Part shown: piece by piece, positions 10,577 through 19,696 of the stretch | Layout of the letters: every line of letters starts with the position of its first letter | How positions within the stretch are numbered: the first letter of the stretch is position 1 | NCBI GenBank assembly: GCA_043228905.1 | Contig: JBHGNT010000022.1 | Coordinates: 5,208,001 to 5,272,000 of the forward strand | Direction of reading: 5' to 3' | Length of the DNA stretch: 64,000 bases | DNA from: Azolla caroliniana | Taxonomy: Eukaryota > Polypodiophyta | Notes under the pieces: generated by a model | Databases searched by the model: none | What the model was told of the DNA's origin: nothing | The model's input: only the letters and a program-made list of their open reading frames with translations | Program-made: the position numbers and the translations under genes

Positions 10577-12446
10577 TGCAGGCCCCATGCAGTTCCTCGG
10601 TGGCGCGCATCGCCGCCCGTATCTTCCACCCGTGCTTGGTGTTGATCGGCCACTTTCCCTTCTTATAGAAGTCCATGAACATCAGGTTTATTTCCGAACC
10701 GTGGTCCACCAGTGCCACCACCGGTTCCTGAACATCTCCGATCTTTACCGGGGTCTCCGTGGTTGCTCGGGCCCAGTGCAGCCTTGAATAGTGGCTCTCC
10801 GCCCACTCATCTTCCAACGCCATGTCGTCGATGTGCGTCATCCGCACCTCCACCGGTCTTTCCGGTTCCGTCTCCGTCGACAGCCTCTTCCGTTTCACCA
10901 GGTCCACAATGGAGTCGTGGAACTCCTTCTTGGCGATCCCTAGCACCTCCCGCAATGACAGCTCCACTTTGCTGTCGAGGATCCGTTCTTCTAGGACCTT
11001 TCGTAGGTCCGTGGTCCTTTGTATTTCCGTCCCCAGTTGGTATCCGCCCTTCCTGGGGTTATCTTGCGCGCTGGACCCACCGGCTTCGTTCCGTCGTTGC
11101 CCGAATCGGGTCTCGTATCGCTGTGAGGGCCCGGCCGCTCCGGCTTTCCCCACTCGTTTGTCTTCTACCAGAGCCTCGTAGTTCCGGCAGGCGGCTTCTA
11201 TGAAGCCCGTCTTCTCCTCGACCGTGTCGCTCCACCCGGTTATTTCCCGGACCCGTCTCTCAGCGCGGTTCGCTTCATCTTTCCTCAGCCGTGCGCCGGC
11301 GAGGCCTTCCAGCATTGCCGACCAGAATCCGTCTTTGCTCTCCTTTTGGGCCTCGCTGCCCCCGACCCGAATACCGGCCGACGCCGAGTAGTGGATGGCC
11401 TCCACGTGTCGGGCCGCTGCCTCTTCCATCAGTCTCTTCATACCTCCTCGCCCATCATTTTGGTTTAGGGCCCTTCTGGTATCGCCGGCATGCACCCGGC
11501 CTTCCCACAGGTACACCACCCGGTTCCTCAACGCCTCGGCGAAATCGCCGCAGTCCTTCCGAATGTGGCCAACCTCGTCGCACCACATGCACCTATTCCC
11601 TGCTGCCGGCCGTCGGTCACGAGCCGGTTCGCCGCCTTCCCTTCGAGTCTGGGCAATCTGGAGATCCTTTATCGCCCGCGTCAACTCCTCCAGCGCTCCT
11701 CCTCCGGACGAGTCATTGACCATGCCGGTCGAAGCCGAACTGGTTTCGAGCCACTCCCGGGTCTCTACCCTTTGCCCTTGCCGTGCCGGTTCAAGCCTCC
11801 TTGCTGTGACAGAGCCCGCACCGGCCGCCCCGTTGTCAGCCCATTCTCGCCATTTGTCGAAACGGCCACAGACTCTCTTAACCGCAGCCCAGTCGGTCGT
11901 CAGTCCGTCTTCGGTTTCCAGCAAGGAGCCGACTTGATCCCGGTCCCGCTTGTCCACCGACTTGACGAACAGTAGGACCCGGCTCGTATCCAGAACGGTT
12001 CGGTCAAGAGCTGAAAGGCGCGCAAAGCGTTCCTCAAACTCCCGGAGGAGTGCCGACGCGTTTCTTCCCTTGCCGGGGGACTCCACCCATCCCATGAAGT
12101 CCCGTTTTGAAAGCCGGAGCGCATCGTCCAACCCGTATTTTTCTAGGAATCGGCCTTCGAACTCCTCCCAGGTACGGCTCTCTGCCCGTACCTTGAGCAC
12201 CTCCGCATGGATGCTCGGCATCGCCACTCGAGGGAACCCGGCAAGACGCCTCTCTTCCGGAATGTCCCGCATCAGCATTTCTGCCCCGTAGGACGCCAAA
12301 TACTTCGTCGCATCCTTTCCGCTGAACCGGCCGATCGTACCGACGACCACCTCAATGGCTCTGTCGAGGGTGCTAGTGCCCTCGCGTGCGCTCAATAACC
12401 GATCCACGGCCGAAGCCATGGCCTCCACAAGATCCGACCCCTTCAT
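10577..12446 (-). CDS. gag: Gyp1 Gag-protease polyprotein, truncated
   Basis: About 620 codons, open without interruption. Start chosen at 12444-12446 (MKGSDLVEAM), shortly after the primer site; the frame is open upstream into the LTR. N-terminal half: helical gag (DRAIEVVVGTIGRFSGKDATKYL, WEEFEGRFLEKYG), with a CCHC knuckle CMWCDEVGHIRKDC at about residue 325. Then a segment LRKVLEERILDSKVELSLREVLGIAKKEF, resembling the DUF4100-like region of basidiomycete gypsy Gag. Then a retropepsin start VVALVDHGSEINLM, with DHG instead of DSG or DTG. The frame then runs out of the gypsy homology into copia sequence (stop at 10509). GC-rich compared with its surroundings. Confidence 0.8.
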
Positions 12447-12470
12447 CTTCTGCTCTTCTACCGCCTCCTT

Positions 12471-12486
12471 CACGTCGGGTTCACCA
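12471..12486 (-). promoter_or_regulatory. Primer binding site of Gyp1
   Basis: Plus-strand CACGTCGGGTTCACCA ends in CCA like a tRNA 3' end, so the minus strand (TGGTGAACCCGACGTG) can pair with it. It lies 3 bp inside the LTR. The tRNA is not initiator Met; I cannot name it securely. Gyp2 has the same 16 bases. Confidence 0.75.
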
Positions 12487-12489
12487 AGA

Positions 12490-13093
12490 TGTTGAGGTAT
12501 TCCTCGCGGATGCGTGGAATGAGGTGGGACCTCGGGGGTCTTGTACCGAAGAGCAAGAGAGAAAGGAGAAGGGAAGGGACCCGCTACGTGCGAGCGTAGA
12601 TCCACAGGGACACGGCCCTTCGACACGAAGACGCGAGCGGGGAAACCAACACAGAGAGGCACGAAGGTATGTATGTATATATATTAACAGAGACAAACAA
12701 CAAGAAGCACGAAGTCGGTTACAACCGAACAGACCGGCGAATAGATGCCGATGCCTGTTCGCAAACGCTCCGAAAGAAAAGGGGTAGGTTGGAGGTGCTG
12801 CCGGAAGCACTCGGGCATTCCTCAGAGCAGCGCGAGCCTCCCGAAAACCTACACAGAAAGAAGCTACAGAGTATTGGAAGAGAGAGGGACCCTCACCGAC
12901 AACCCAACAACCCTTTTCTATAGGCAAGAAAGGAGCCGTTTCCCATTAACTCCCTTCCTACCGAATCTACCTACCTAGGATCTTCTATGTACCTAATTCT
13001 CTCTTATGTACAACATAAGGCGTACGTGCATGAAGAGCCGGTTCCTACGCTCCGGTGCACCGATTCCGCTTGTGGACGGTTTTCTTCATGACA
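12490..13093 (-). repeat. 5' LTR of Gyp1
   Basis: 604 bp, TGTTGAGGTATTCC...TTCTTCATGACA, alignable with 60327-60986. It contains a GC-rich U5-like part and a TA-rich box near 12668-12686. Confidence 0.85.
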
Positions 13094-13248
13094 ACGTTCC
13101 TTCCATCGAATTGGCCCTCGAGCTCTATGACACGATCGACAGCCTTCTCCACGCTCGCGTCGTTGTCCCGAGATCTCATCATTTGCTCGACGATTAGCAT
13201 CATCCTTTCGAGCTCTCCTGCTTGGTTGCTTGAGGACGCCATCTCCAA
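13094..13248 (-). pseudogene. Gyp2 gag N-terminus, truncated
   Basis: Starts MEMASSSNQAGELERMML at 13248 and continues MRSRDNDASVEKAVDRVIELEGQFDGRNV. It parallels the Gyp1 gag start (MASAVDRLL...LDRAIEVVVGTIGRFSGKD). Homology stops at 13094, where the Gyp1 LTR begins. Confidence 0.7.
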
Positions 13249-13285
13249 GTATTAATCTCGACTTGATCCTTCCTACCGCCTCTTT

Positions 13286-13301
13286 CACGTCGGGTTCACC
13301 A
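13286..13301 (-). promoter_or_regulatory. Primer binding site of Gyp2
   Basis: CACGTCGGGTTCACCA on the plus strand, identical to the Gyp1 site, 8 bp from the LTR end. Confidence 0.7.
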
Positions 13302-13756
13302 CTTAATTATGTCGTGAAGATCCGTCACTACGCGCGAATCGTGAGTCGGAACCGCCGGGGTTTTGGACCAGAAGGATTTAGAGTCGATACAAGCTTTGGC
13401 GAGAAAGTACTTAAGATAGATTGGGAAAGAGAGAAGTTGAGATTACACGATTGAGAGAGATTGATTGAACTTTTAACTTTAGATTTAAGAAACAAGTTAC
13501 ACGATCAATTTGATAACGAATTTCTTCCTCTTAATTTTCATAAAAAAAACCGTGTTTTTTCTCCTCCCCCTTCCCTCTTTTATAGATGCTCTCATGCATA
13601 TGATGCATGTGAGGGTACAAGACATGCATAAATTGCATGTTTGCCATTTGGCGCTTATGTATTACATGTGGTGCATGATAACCATGTCACTCATTTTAGT
13701 TCTCATGTATGAGAATTTACATGTAAAAGTACAATGATAGAAATATAATTTCAACT

Positions 13757-13831
13757 AAATAGCATGGCTTAATGGTAGGCCAATTAACTCCTAACTTGGA
13801 GGTGCAAGGTTCGAATCCTTACTTGCCCTCC
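13757..13831 (+). other. tRNA-related sequence (SINE head or tRNA relic)
   Basis: A box A-like TGGCTTAATGGTAGG (13765-13779) and a perfect box B GGTTCGAATCC (13808-13818) lie at tRNA spacing. A D-arm (GGC/GCC) and a T-arm (AAGG/CCTT) can fold. The anticodon arm (CTCC/GGAG, 6-nt loop) is off-register, and the acceptor ends AATAGCA and CTTGCCC do not pair. So it is not a working tRNA gene. It could be a tRNA-derived SINE fragment inside the LTR. Confidence 0.55.
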
Positions 13832-13878
13832 TTGTATATGTAAATATGTATATATATTTATATATTTATTTGTCTAGT

Positions 13879-13965
13879 CGCCGGATGCCGTCGCCGGATA
13901 CCGGTGCCGCCACCGGATGCCGTCGGATGCCGCCGGATTGCCACCGGCTCTATCGCCGGTCCGGT
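13879..13965. repeat. GC-rich CCGGATGCCG short tandem cluster
   Basis: Imperfect repeats of CGCCGGATGC or CACCGGATGC in an otherwise AT-rich LTR. CpG-dense. Confidence 0.7.
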
Positions 13966-14347
13966 TTGGTTGGCCAAAACCCTTTACGAGTAGCTAGCCC
14001 ACCTCCACTCTTAGTTTAAGTTACCTTGAACTCTCTATGCTCCACACATAGACACAAAGATAATATCTTTTGCTCCACCTTGTATATGATGAGAGCTGTA
14101 TTTGTCGTGCCTATGTGGGATATCTCACAATTTTCTCCTTTCCTTTTACAAACTTTATACCCTCATATCTTGACATTTAGTTGTCCGTTTCTCGTGTAAT
14201 AAAGTGCATTTGAAACCTCCATCATTTTGTACTTAGATATTAAATCTATTTAAAATGTTATCTTCACAATTATTGTACTACGTGATTCATACTCGATTTC
14301 GTACGTTTTATAGGATTTTCACACTATTGCCGAAAATCTTCACGACA

Positions 14348-15263
14348 ACGTTGTCTCATCGCCAGCAAGGTTCAACTCACTCTCCTCGGTGATGAGAATA
14401 AACTCTTCTTCACTTGCCGCGATTTCCGTCGTTCCCTTCCGGTCCGGCCCCCTCCGGTCTTTACCGTTCCGGTCCAGTGTCCACTTCGAATTGGTACCGT
14501 CGGTTTCCTTGTCTTTTCGGAAGTGCCGATAGTTCTTCTGGAAGTGTCCTAGCTTGCCGCGATAGAAGCAAGTAGGCCTCCCCCTTGACTTTGACCGTGT
14601 CCCCGACTTTTCCCGGTTCTGGGGACTACGGTTCCTTTGTCTTCCGCGTTCCGATTCGGTAAGGAGTGTTTTGGAGTCGGAGCTCGTATCCTTATCTTTC
14701 CGACGCGCCTCCTCAATTAGCAAGCTCAACTTCACTCTTGCTAGTGATAACTGTTTCCCTTCCAGCCCGGCATTGCCCAAGGTGACAACCAACATTTCCC
14801 AACTATCTGGGAGGGAACCGAGCAGGAGTAGTGCTAGTACCTCATCAACGAGAGATACTTCCAATGATGTTGCTTGGTAGATTAGCCCCTAGAAGGCATT
14901 CATGTGCTCCGCCATGCTGGAGCCATCTTGGTACTGGAGACTTACTAGCTTCCGAAATACCGAAACCTGATTAGCAACATTTTTGTTCTGAAACATAATG
15001 CCGATCTTCTCCCAGAGCTCATGAGCCTTGCTCTCTTCATTGAAGTTGTTGCATAGGCTCATGTCGATGAAGCACCGTATGTACGCCGTTGTCTTCATGT
15101 GCATCACCTCCCATATTGTGGCATCGATCTTGTCCGGTCTCTTTTCCCCGAACTGAACAGAGAACCAAAGATCTTTAACCATGAGCATGTCCCTCATCTT
15201 CGATCTCCACACTGAATAGTTGGAGCCGGTGAGCTTGAACATGCCTCCCAACAAATCGTCCAT
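14348..15263 (-). pseudogene. Cop3 gag
   Basis: Copia Gag from 15263 (MDDLLGGMFKLTGSNYSVWRSKMRDMLMVKDLWF): a UBN2-type capsid region (SLCNNFNEESKAHELWEKIGIMFQNKNVANQVSVFRKLVSLQYQDG) with one TAG at about 14893 where Cop10 has a glutamine codon, then SLPDSWEMLVVTLGNAGLEGKQLSLARVK, a basic stretch and a knuckle reading CFYRGKLGHFQKNY, with two of the four CCHC ligands lost (C to R, C to Y). Homology ends at DETT, just before the PR active site, where the Gyp2 LTR begins. Confidence 0.8.
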
Positions 15264-15283
15264 TTTTTTTTCTATGTCGTTTT

Positions 15284-15295
15284 GGTCTGATACCA
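15284..15295 (-). promoter_or_regulatory. Primer binding site of Cop3
   Basis: Minus-strand TGGTATCAGACC, complementary to the initiator Met-tRNA end, 3 bp inside the 5' LTR. Confidence 0.8.
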
Positions 15296-15298
15296 GTT

Positions 15299-15757
15299 TG
15301 ATAGGAATACGGTTTCCTAAGCTATGCTCGGCCACAACCGAGACGTCGGATGAACCACAGAAAACAGGGATGTGGTGAGATGTGTCTACACACGAAACAG
15401 TAAAGAAGAGAGTGCACTAGATGTTGATGTGGAAAACCCAAATCTGGGAAAAAAACCACGGCAACCCTCAGACTGCAAAATATCACTATATCAAGATTAC
15501 AACAATGGGGCATAGAGGCAACGACCTCTTGCTCCCTCGCTTCGCCACCAGGCGGTTACAACAGAGGCAACAACCTCTTCCTCTCTCTCTATCTTCTCTG
15601 TATGTAGTTGCGCTCTGAATTATCGCCACAACAATAATCACACAACCAACTCTACATCATTACTATTAAGTTTGCCCTTGGTCATATTTATACTAATATG
15701 AATTTCGGTCAACACTGTTCTTCTCACTTCCCATCCGGAGGGACCTGTTTCCTAACA
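15299..15757 (-). repeat. 5' LTR of Cop3
   Basis: 459 bp, TGATAGGAATACGG...TTTCCTAACA. It aligns with 7197-7818 except for a clean 163-bp gap corresponding to 7607-7769. Confidence 0.9.
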
Positions 15758-16781
15758 CATGTGAACTGGTCGGAGAAGTACTCCTTCCCGCCATCGGACC
15801 GTAGGCATTTGATATTACACCCCGTTTCCCTTTCCGCAAGTCTCTTCACCTTCAGGAAACATGCGAAGACTTCGCTCTTCTTCTCAATCATGTATGCCCA
15901 CGTGTGCCGAGTGAAGTCATCGATGAAGGTTACAAAGTAACGGCTTCCACCGAGACTCATGTTCTGTGTTGGACCCCACACATCCGAATGGATCAAATCC
16001 AGCGGACTTCGACTACAATTATGCTCATTGGGGAATGGAAGTCGGTGTTGTTTTACCATCTGACAAGCTTCACAGACTTGGCCATTCCGGCCCCGAAACT
16101 TCGGCAAGCCGAAAACAATGTTCTTCGTCTGCATCTCCCAAAGTTGTGGGAAATTTACGTGGCCGAACCGCTTGTGGCACAGGTCGATATCCGATTCAAC
16201 CTTTTTTCCTTTCGCGTACAACGCGTTTCCGGCTTGATTAGTGTCGAGGATAAACATCTTCCCTTCATGGCGCCCTTCCACGATCACTTTGCCTTCCTCT
16301 TCTATGAAGCAGTCGAGATGTGTGAATCAAACTTTCATACCTTAGTCGATGATCTGACCGTCCGACACCAGGTTCTTGGTTATTTTTGGGACGTACAACA
16401 CGTTCATTAGCTTCCCTTTCTGCCTGACGTGGCTGAGAGGAACTTCACCGACATGTTCGATGGTATGCGGAGTGTCGTCTCCTTTTTTGACCACTTCTTG
16501 TGATTTCGGTTTTTCCAAGTACGAGAACCATTCCTCGTGACTCGTCATATGATTTGACGCTCCGGAATCAACATACCACACCTCGCTTGATTTCGAGGTG
16601 TTCACGGCCATAGAATTGGCCTTATGCTTCATTACGAAGGCTGGGCCCGATTTTTTTTCGGTTCGTTCAGAGCCTTCTACGTAGTGCGATCTCTGACGGT
16701 TCTCTGCGTCTCTTTGGCTCGATCTGGCTTTGTCCGAATCGGTTCGCTTTTTCTAGCACTCGCTCTCCTTGTGGCCTTTCT
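15758..16781 (-). pseudogene. Cop2 middle block: PR, GAG-pre-INT and INT core
   Basis: Minus strand. A retropepsin with intact site EVWYVDSGASNHMTSHEEWF (16342-16632), then the GAG-pre-integrase zinc region (DLCHKRFGHVNFPQLWEMQ ... CEACQMVKQHRLPFP), then the INT core LDLIHSDVWGP, FVTFIDDFTRHTWAYM and CLRSDGGKEYFSDQF (15770-16287), which includes both catalytic Asp. The last part and the catalytic Glu lie beyond Cop3 at 7105-7196. A Cys-to-other knuckle is cut at 16781 by Cop4. Confidence 0.85.
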
Positions 16782-17250
16782 TGTTGAGAAACAAGCTCAA
16801 CATGGTATGTGATGCTTATTGGGAAATAAGCTATAGTAGTTATTTAGCTACTTGTGAACATAAAGGAGAAACAACTAATTAGCTACTGACAGCTATTTAG
16901 CGACTGACAGCTAATTAGCTACAGGCAACTAATTAGCTGCATAGGTAAGTAACTTATTACTTAGGTAAAAAGTAAGAGAGTAGAAAGTAAGAAATACACA
17001 GGAAGTAGAACTCTGAGTGAGAGAGAGTGTGAGGAAAGAGAGGAAGAACTCAGAGAGTGAGAGAAAAAGAAAGAAACAGACGAGAGCAAGTAGAGCTCCG
17101 CGTATAATGAAATAGAAGAAGTTTTGGCTGCTACAGAGGTAAGTCTCCTTCCCCCTTCCCCTATGTGTTTGAGCACTAAACGATCTAGCACACCACGATC
17201 CGCCGCGCACATAAGAAGAGCTCGAGTGCCTTCTTCACGTTTTCTTAACA
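16782..17250 (+). repeat. 5' LTR of Cop4
   Basis: 469 bp, TGTTGAGAAACAAG...TTTTCTTAACA. The U3 part carries tandem AGCTA/GACAGCTATTTAG motifs, followed by a purine-rich R/U5. Confidence 0.95.
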
Positions 17251-17262
17251 TGGTATCAGAGC
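17251..17262 (+). promoter_or_regulatory. Primer binding site of Cop4
   Basis: TGGTATCAGAGC immediately follows the 5' LTR; complementary to initiator Met-tRNA. Confidence 0.9.
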
Positions 17263-17389
17263 AGAGTTGCTCATAAAGAAGAGTACAGAAGTGCATAGAT
17301 CTGAGAAAGGTATTTCTTTGTTTGCTGATCTGAATCAGAAAGGTACTTGTTGAAGTAATCGTAGCAGAAACCCTAGTTTGGAAGAGATA

Positions 17390-18290
17390 ATGGCTGCAGA
17401 GAATGCGGGCCAAATAGTTACAGAGAAACTAGATAAAAACAATTTCCTGGCGTGGAAATTTAGAATGACAAATTTCCTAATGGGGAAAGGATACTGGGAT
17501 TACATTGAAGGAGACCTAGAAGAGGCTCCGGAGATCCCAGAAGAAAATGCCACAACAGCACAGATTAAAGCATTCAAAGACTGGAATCAAGGGGCAAGGA
17601 AGGTAATGCATTGGCTCTCACTTAGCATCTCAGATTCGATGCTTGGGCACATACAAGATGCTATGCTCCCAAAAGAAGCTTGGGACAGTTTGGTAAAACT
17701 GTTTGCAGTAAACACAAAAGCTAGAAAGCTACAGTTGAAGACTGAGCTAAATACCTTAGAAAAAGGTAAGATGTCAATAAATGAGTATGCTTTGAAAATA
17801 AAGAACATATGTGAATCACTTGCTTCTATCAATGTAAAGATAGAAGATGATGATAAGGTAGAAATATGCTTGTAGTAGAAGAAAGGAATCAGATGGATGA
17901 TGTAAATAAAGGAAATCTTGAGAATGAGGGGCAAGCCCTATATAATAGTGCTGGAAGAGGCCGAGGAAGAGGCCATGGAAGATTTGGCTCAACAAGAACC
18001 AACAATAATGGTTATCAAGGAAGAGGACAACAAACCATTAGAGGAAGAAACAACAACAGAGGCAGGGGGAGCAACCAAGGTAGAGGTAAGAAAACATATG
18101 TAAATGATGATGGTTGTTGGTATTGTGGAAAACCAGGCCACACACAGGCTGAATGTTACAAGAAGCAAAATGATGAGCAAAGAGGAAAGAGACAACAGAA
18201 TAACTTTGCCCAAACTAGTGAAGATTGTGAAAAAGATGGTGCATTTGTGGTACAACATGAGATAACAGTAGTGGCTAAAAGCTCACAGAA
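17390..18290 (+). pseudogene. Cop4 gag
   Basis: Start ATG at 17390 (MAAENAGQIVTEKLDKNNFLAWKFRMTNFLMGKGYWDYIEG). UBN2-like capsid region to about 17870 (KARKLQLKTELNTLEKGKMSINEYALKIKNICESL), then a stop at 17873 and a jump suggesting a small deletion. The frame resumes at 17866 with an RG-rich linker and an intact CCHC knuckle CWYCGKPGHTQAEC (about 18114-18155). The capsid would package element RNA. The linker is unusually rich in Gly-Arg-Asn. Confidence 0.85.
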
Positions 18291-18540
18291 ATGTAATGAA
18301 GAGTTTACATGGTATGTAGACTTGGGGGCATCTAACCATATGACTGGACATGCAAATTGGTTTGAAAGGTTAAGAGAACCAGAGATTCCTGGCTATGTAC
18401 AGACGGGTGATAATAGTACTCACCAAATAGAACATGTTGGAGATATCCCATTGTGGGAAGAAAAAGGAAAAACTAAGTATATGTTGAATGTAATGCATGT
18501 TCCAAATCTTGCTAAGAATCTGATTTTTGTTGGATAGATA
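18291..18540 (+). pseudogene. Cop4 protease
   Basis: Retropepsin region in frame with gag: EEFTWYVDLGASNHMTGHANWFERL. The active-site Ser of the expected DSG is Leu (DLG), a single-base change. It ends at TAG (18535-18537), where a glutamine codon is expected after NLIFVG. Protease activity is very likely lost. Confidence 0.8.
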
Positions 18541-19696
18541 GTAGAGCAAGGTATGCAAGTAAAGTTTAAGCAAAGTGGATGCTATATAGAAAAGAATGGG
18601 AAGCTCATTGCAAAAGGAAAATGACAAGGAAGAATGTTTATTTTGGATGTTGACATGCCTAGACAGATTTCGGCTATGTTTGCAAATGGAATGAGTGTAG
18701 TCCTAGATGTGGAAATGTGGCATAAAAGGATTGGCCACATAAGCATGCAAACCCTAAAGAATATGTTGAGAAAAGATGCAGTGGCTGGACTGCCAAAACT
18801 GAAAAATTGTGAAATGGGAAAGATATGTGAAGCATGTCAACATGGAAAGAAAAATAGGTTTCCATTCCCTCATGAAAGACATGTAAGTAAAAATTTGTTG
18901 GATTTGGTACATACGGATGTATGGGGACCAACTAAGAATGCATCTATCGGTGGCTGCAGACTCTATGTAACTTTTATTGATGATTGCTCGAGGAAAACAT
19001 GGGTGTACTTCATGAAAGAGAAAAGTGAAGTGTTTGAATGTTTTCGTAAGTTTAAATGCATGGTAGAAAAGCAGGCAGGTACAAGAATAAAATGTTTAAG
19101 ATCTGATGGAGGAGGGGAGTATTTCTCCAATGATTTTTCTGATTTTCTATGCAATCAGGGAATAAGAAGACAGTTCACATGTAGATATACTCCACAACAA
19201 AATGGAGTTGTTGAGAGGAAAAACAGAACATTGGTGAACATTGCAAGGGCTTTGATGACAGAGAAGAATATGCCATTGTATTATTGGGCAGAAGCTGTAA
19301 ATACAACAAATTATATTCTAAATAGATGTATAACATCGGGAGTACATGAAGCAACTCCTGAAGAGTGTTTCTATGGAAGGAAACCTAGCTTAGAACACTT
19401 AAAAGTGTTTGGATGCCTTGCATATGTACATGTGCCTGCAGAAGTAAGAAGTAAGCTGGATCCAAAAACAGAAAAATGTATTTTTGTTGGCTATTCAGAA
19501 GAACAAAAAGGGTATAGATGCTATAACCCTGTAACAAAGAAGATTGTGACAAGTAGGGATGTAATCTTTGATGAGTTAGCCAGTTGGTACAATCCAAAAC
19601 AGAATCAAGAGACTGATGAAGACAATGAGATTGAAGACAGAGACAAATCTGAAAATGTAGAAGACTGCCACAGAGATGGAAGCAAGGTTGGATAGC
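18541..19696 (+). pseudogene. Cop4 GAG-pre-integrase and integrase
   Basis: Opens after a TGA near 18622. WHKRIGHISMQTL with CEACQHGKKNRFPFP gives the zinc region. The core has all three catalytic residues in LVHTDVWGPT, CLRSDGGGEYF and NGVVERKNR. Then FGCLAYVHVPAEVRSKLDPKTEKCIFVGYSEEQKGYRCYNP and an acidic linker. The 353-codon stretch from 18634 to 19695 is open; it ends at TAG where a glutamine codon would fit. It would splice the cDNA into chromosomal DNA. Confidence 0.85.

Larger units (their letters stand above)
10577..13093 (-). mobile_element. Gyp1: 5' part of a gypsy element (5' LTR, gag, PR)
   Basis: Minus-strand order: LTR (12490-13093), primer site (12471-12486), gag with zinc knuckle, start of PR, then an abrupt switch to copia INT at about 10577. 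RT, RNase H, INT and the 3' LTR are absent. The LTR is a close relative of the Gyp8 LTR (60327-60986), so Gyp1 and Gyp8 are members of one family. On its outer side it abuts the Gyp2 gag. Confidence 0.8.
13094..14347 (-). mobile_element. Gyp2: 5' LTR plus gag start of a second gypsy
   Basis: Minus-strand LTR (13310-14347), the same 16-bp primer site as Gyp1 (13286-13301), and about 50 codons of gag, cut off at 13093 by the Gyp1 LTR. The gypsy LTR abuts Cop3 gag at 14348. The rest of Gyp2 is missing. Confidence 0.7.
13310..14347 (-). repeat. 5' LTR of Gyp2, 1038 bp, with 12-bp inverted ends
   Basis: Begins TGTCGTGAAGAT and ends ATCTTCACGACA on the plus strand, so the termini are 12-bp inverted repeats, longer than the usual TG...CA. 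It contains a tRNA-like block (13757-13831), a GC-rich CCGGATGCCG cluster (13879-13965) and AT-rich flanks. It is larger than the Gyp1 LTR (604 bp), possibly because of inserted sequence. Confidence 0.65.
7197..15757 (-). mobile_element. Copia element Cop3 inserted in Cop2, TSD CATGT
   Basis: Bounded TGATAGG...CCTAACA, with CATGT duplicated at 7192-7196 and 15758-15762. Two LTRs, a primer site (15284-15295) and a PPT (7819-7832) show a minus-strand copia. The middle (10577-14347) is gypsy sequence (Gyp1 and Gyp2). Cop3 itself lacks its PR active site, GAG-pre-INT and INT core. It belongs to the same family group as Cop5, Cop9 and Cop10. Confidence 0.9.

Noticed and set aside
10712-11203. Plus-strand open frames of 100-180 codons over 10700-12300
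   Set aside because: They lie antisense to the uninterrupted Gyp1 gag frame, are Pro/Ser/Arg-rich and exist because of the GC-rich sequence.
13757-13831. Functional tRNA gene
   Set aside because: Acceptor ends do not pair and the anticodon arm is out of register, although boxes A and B are good.
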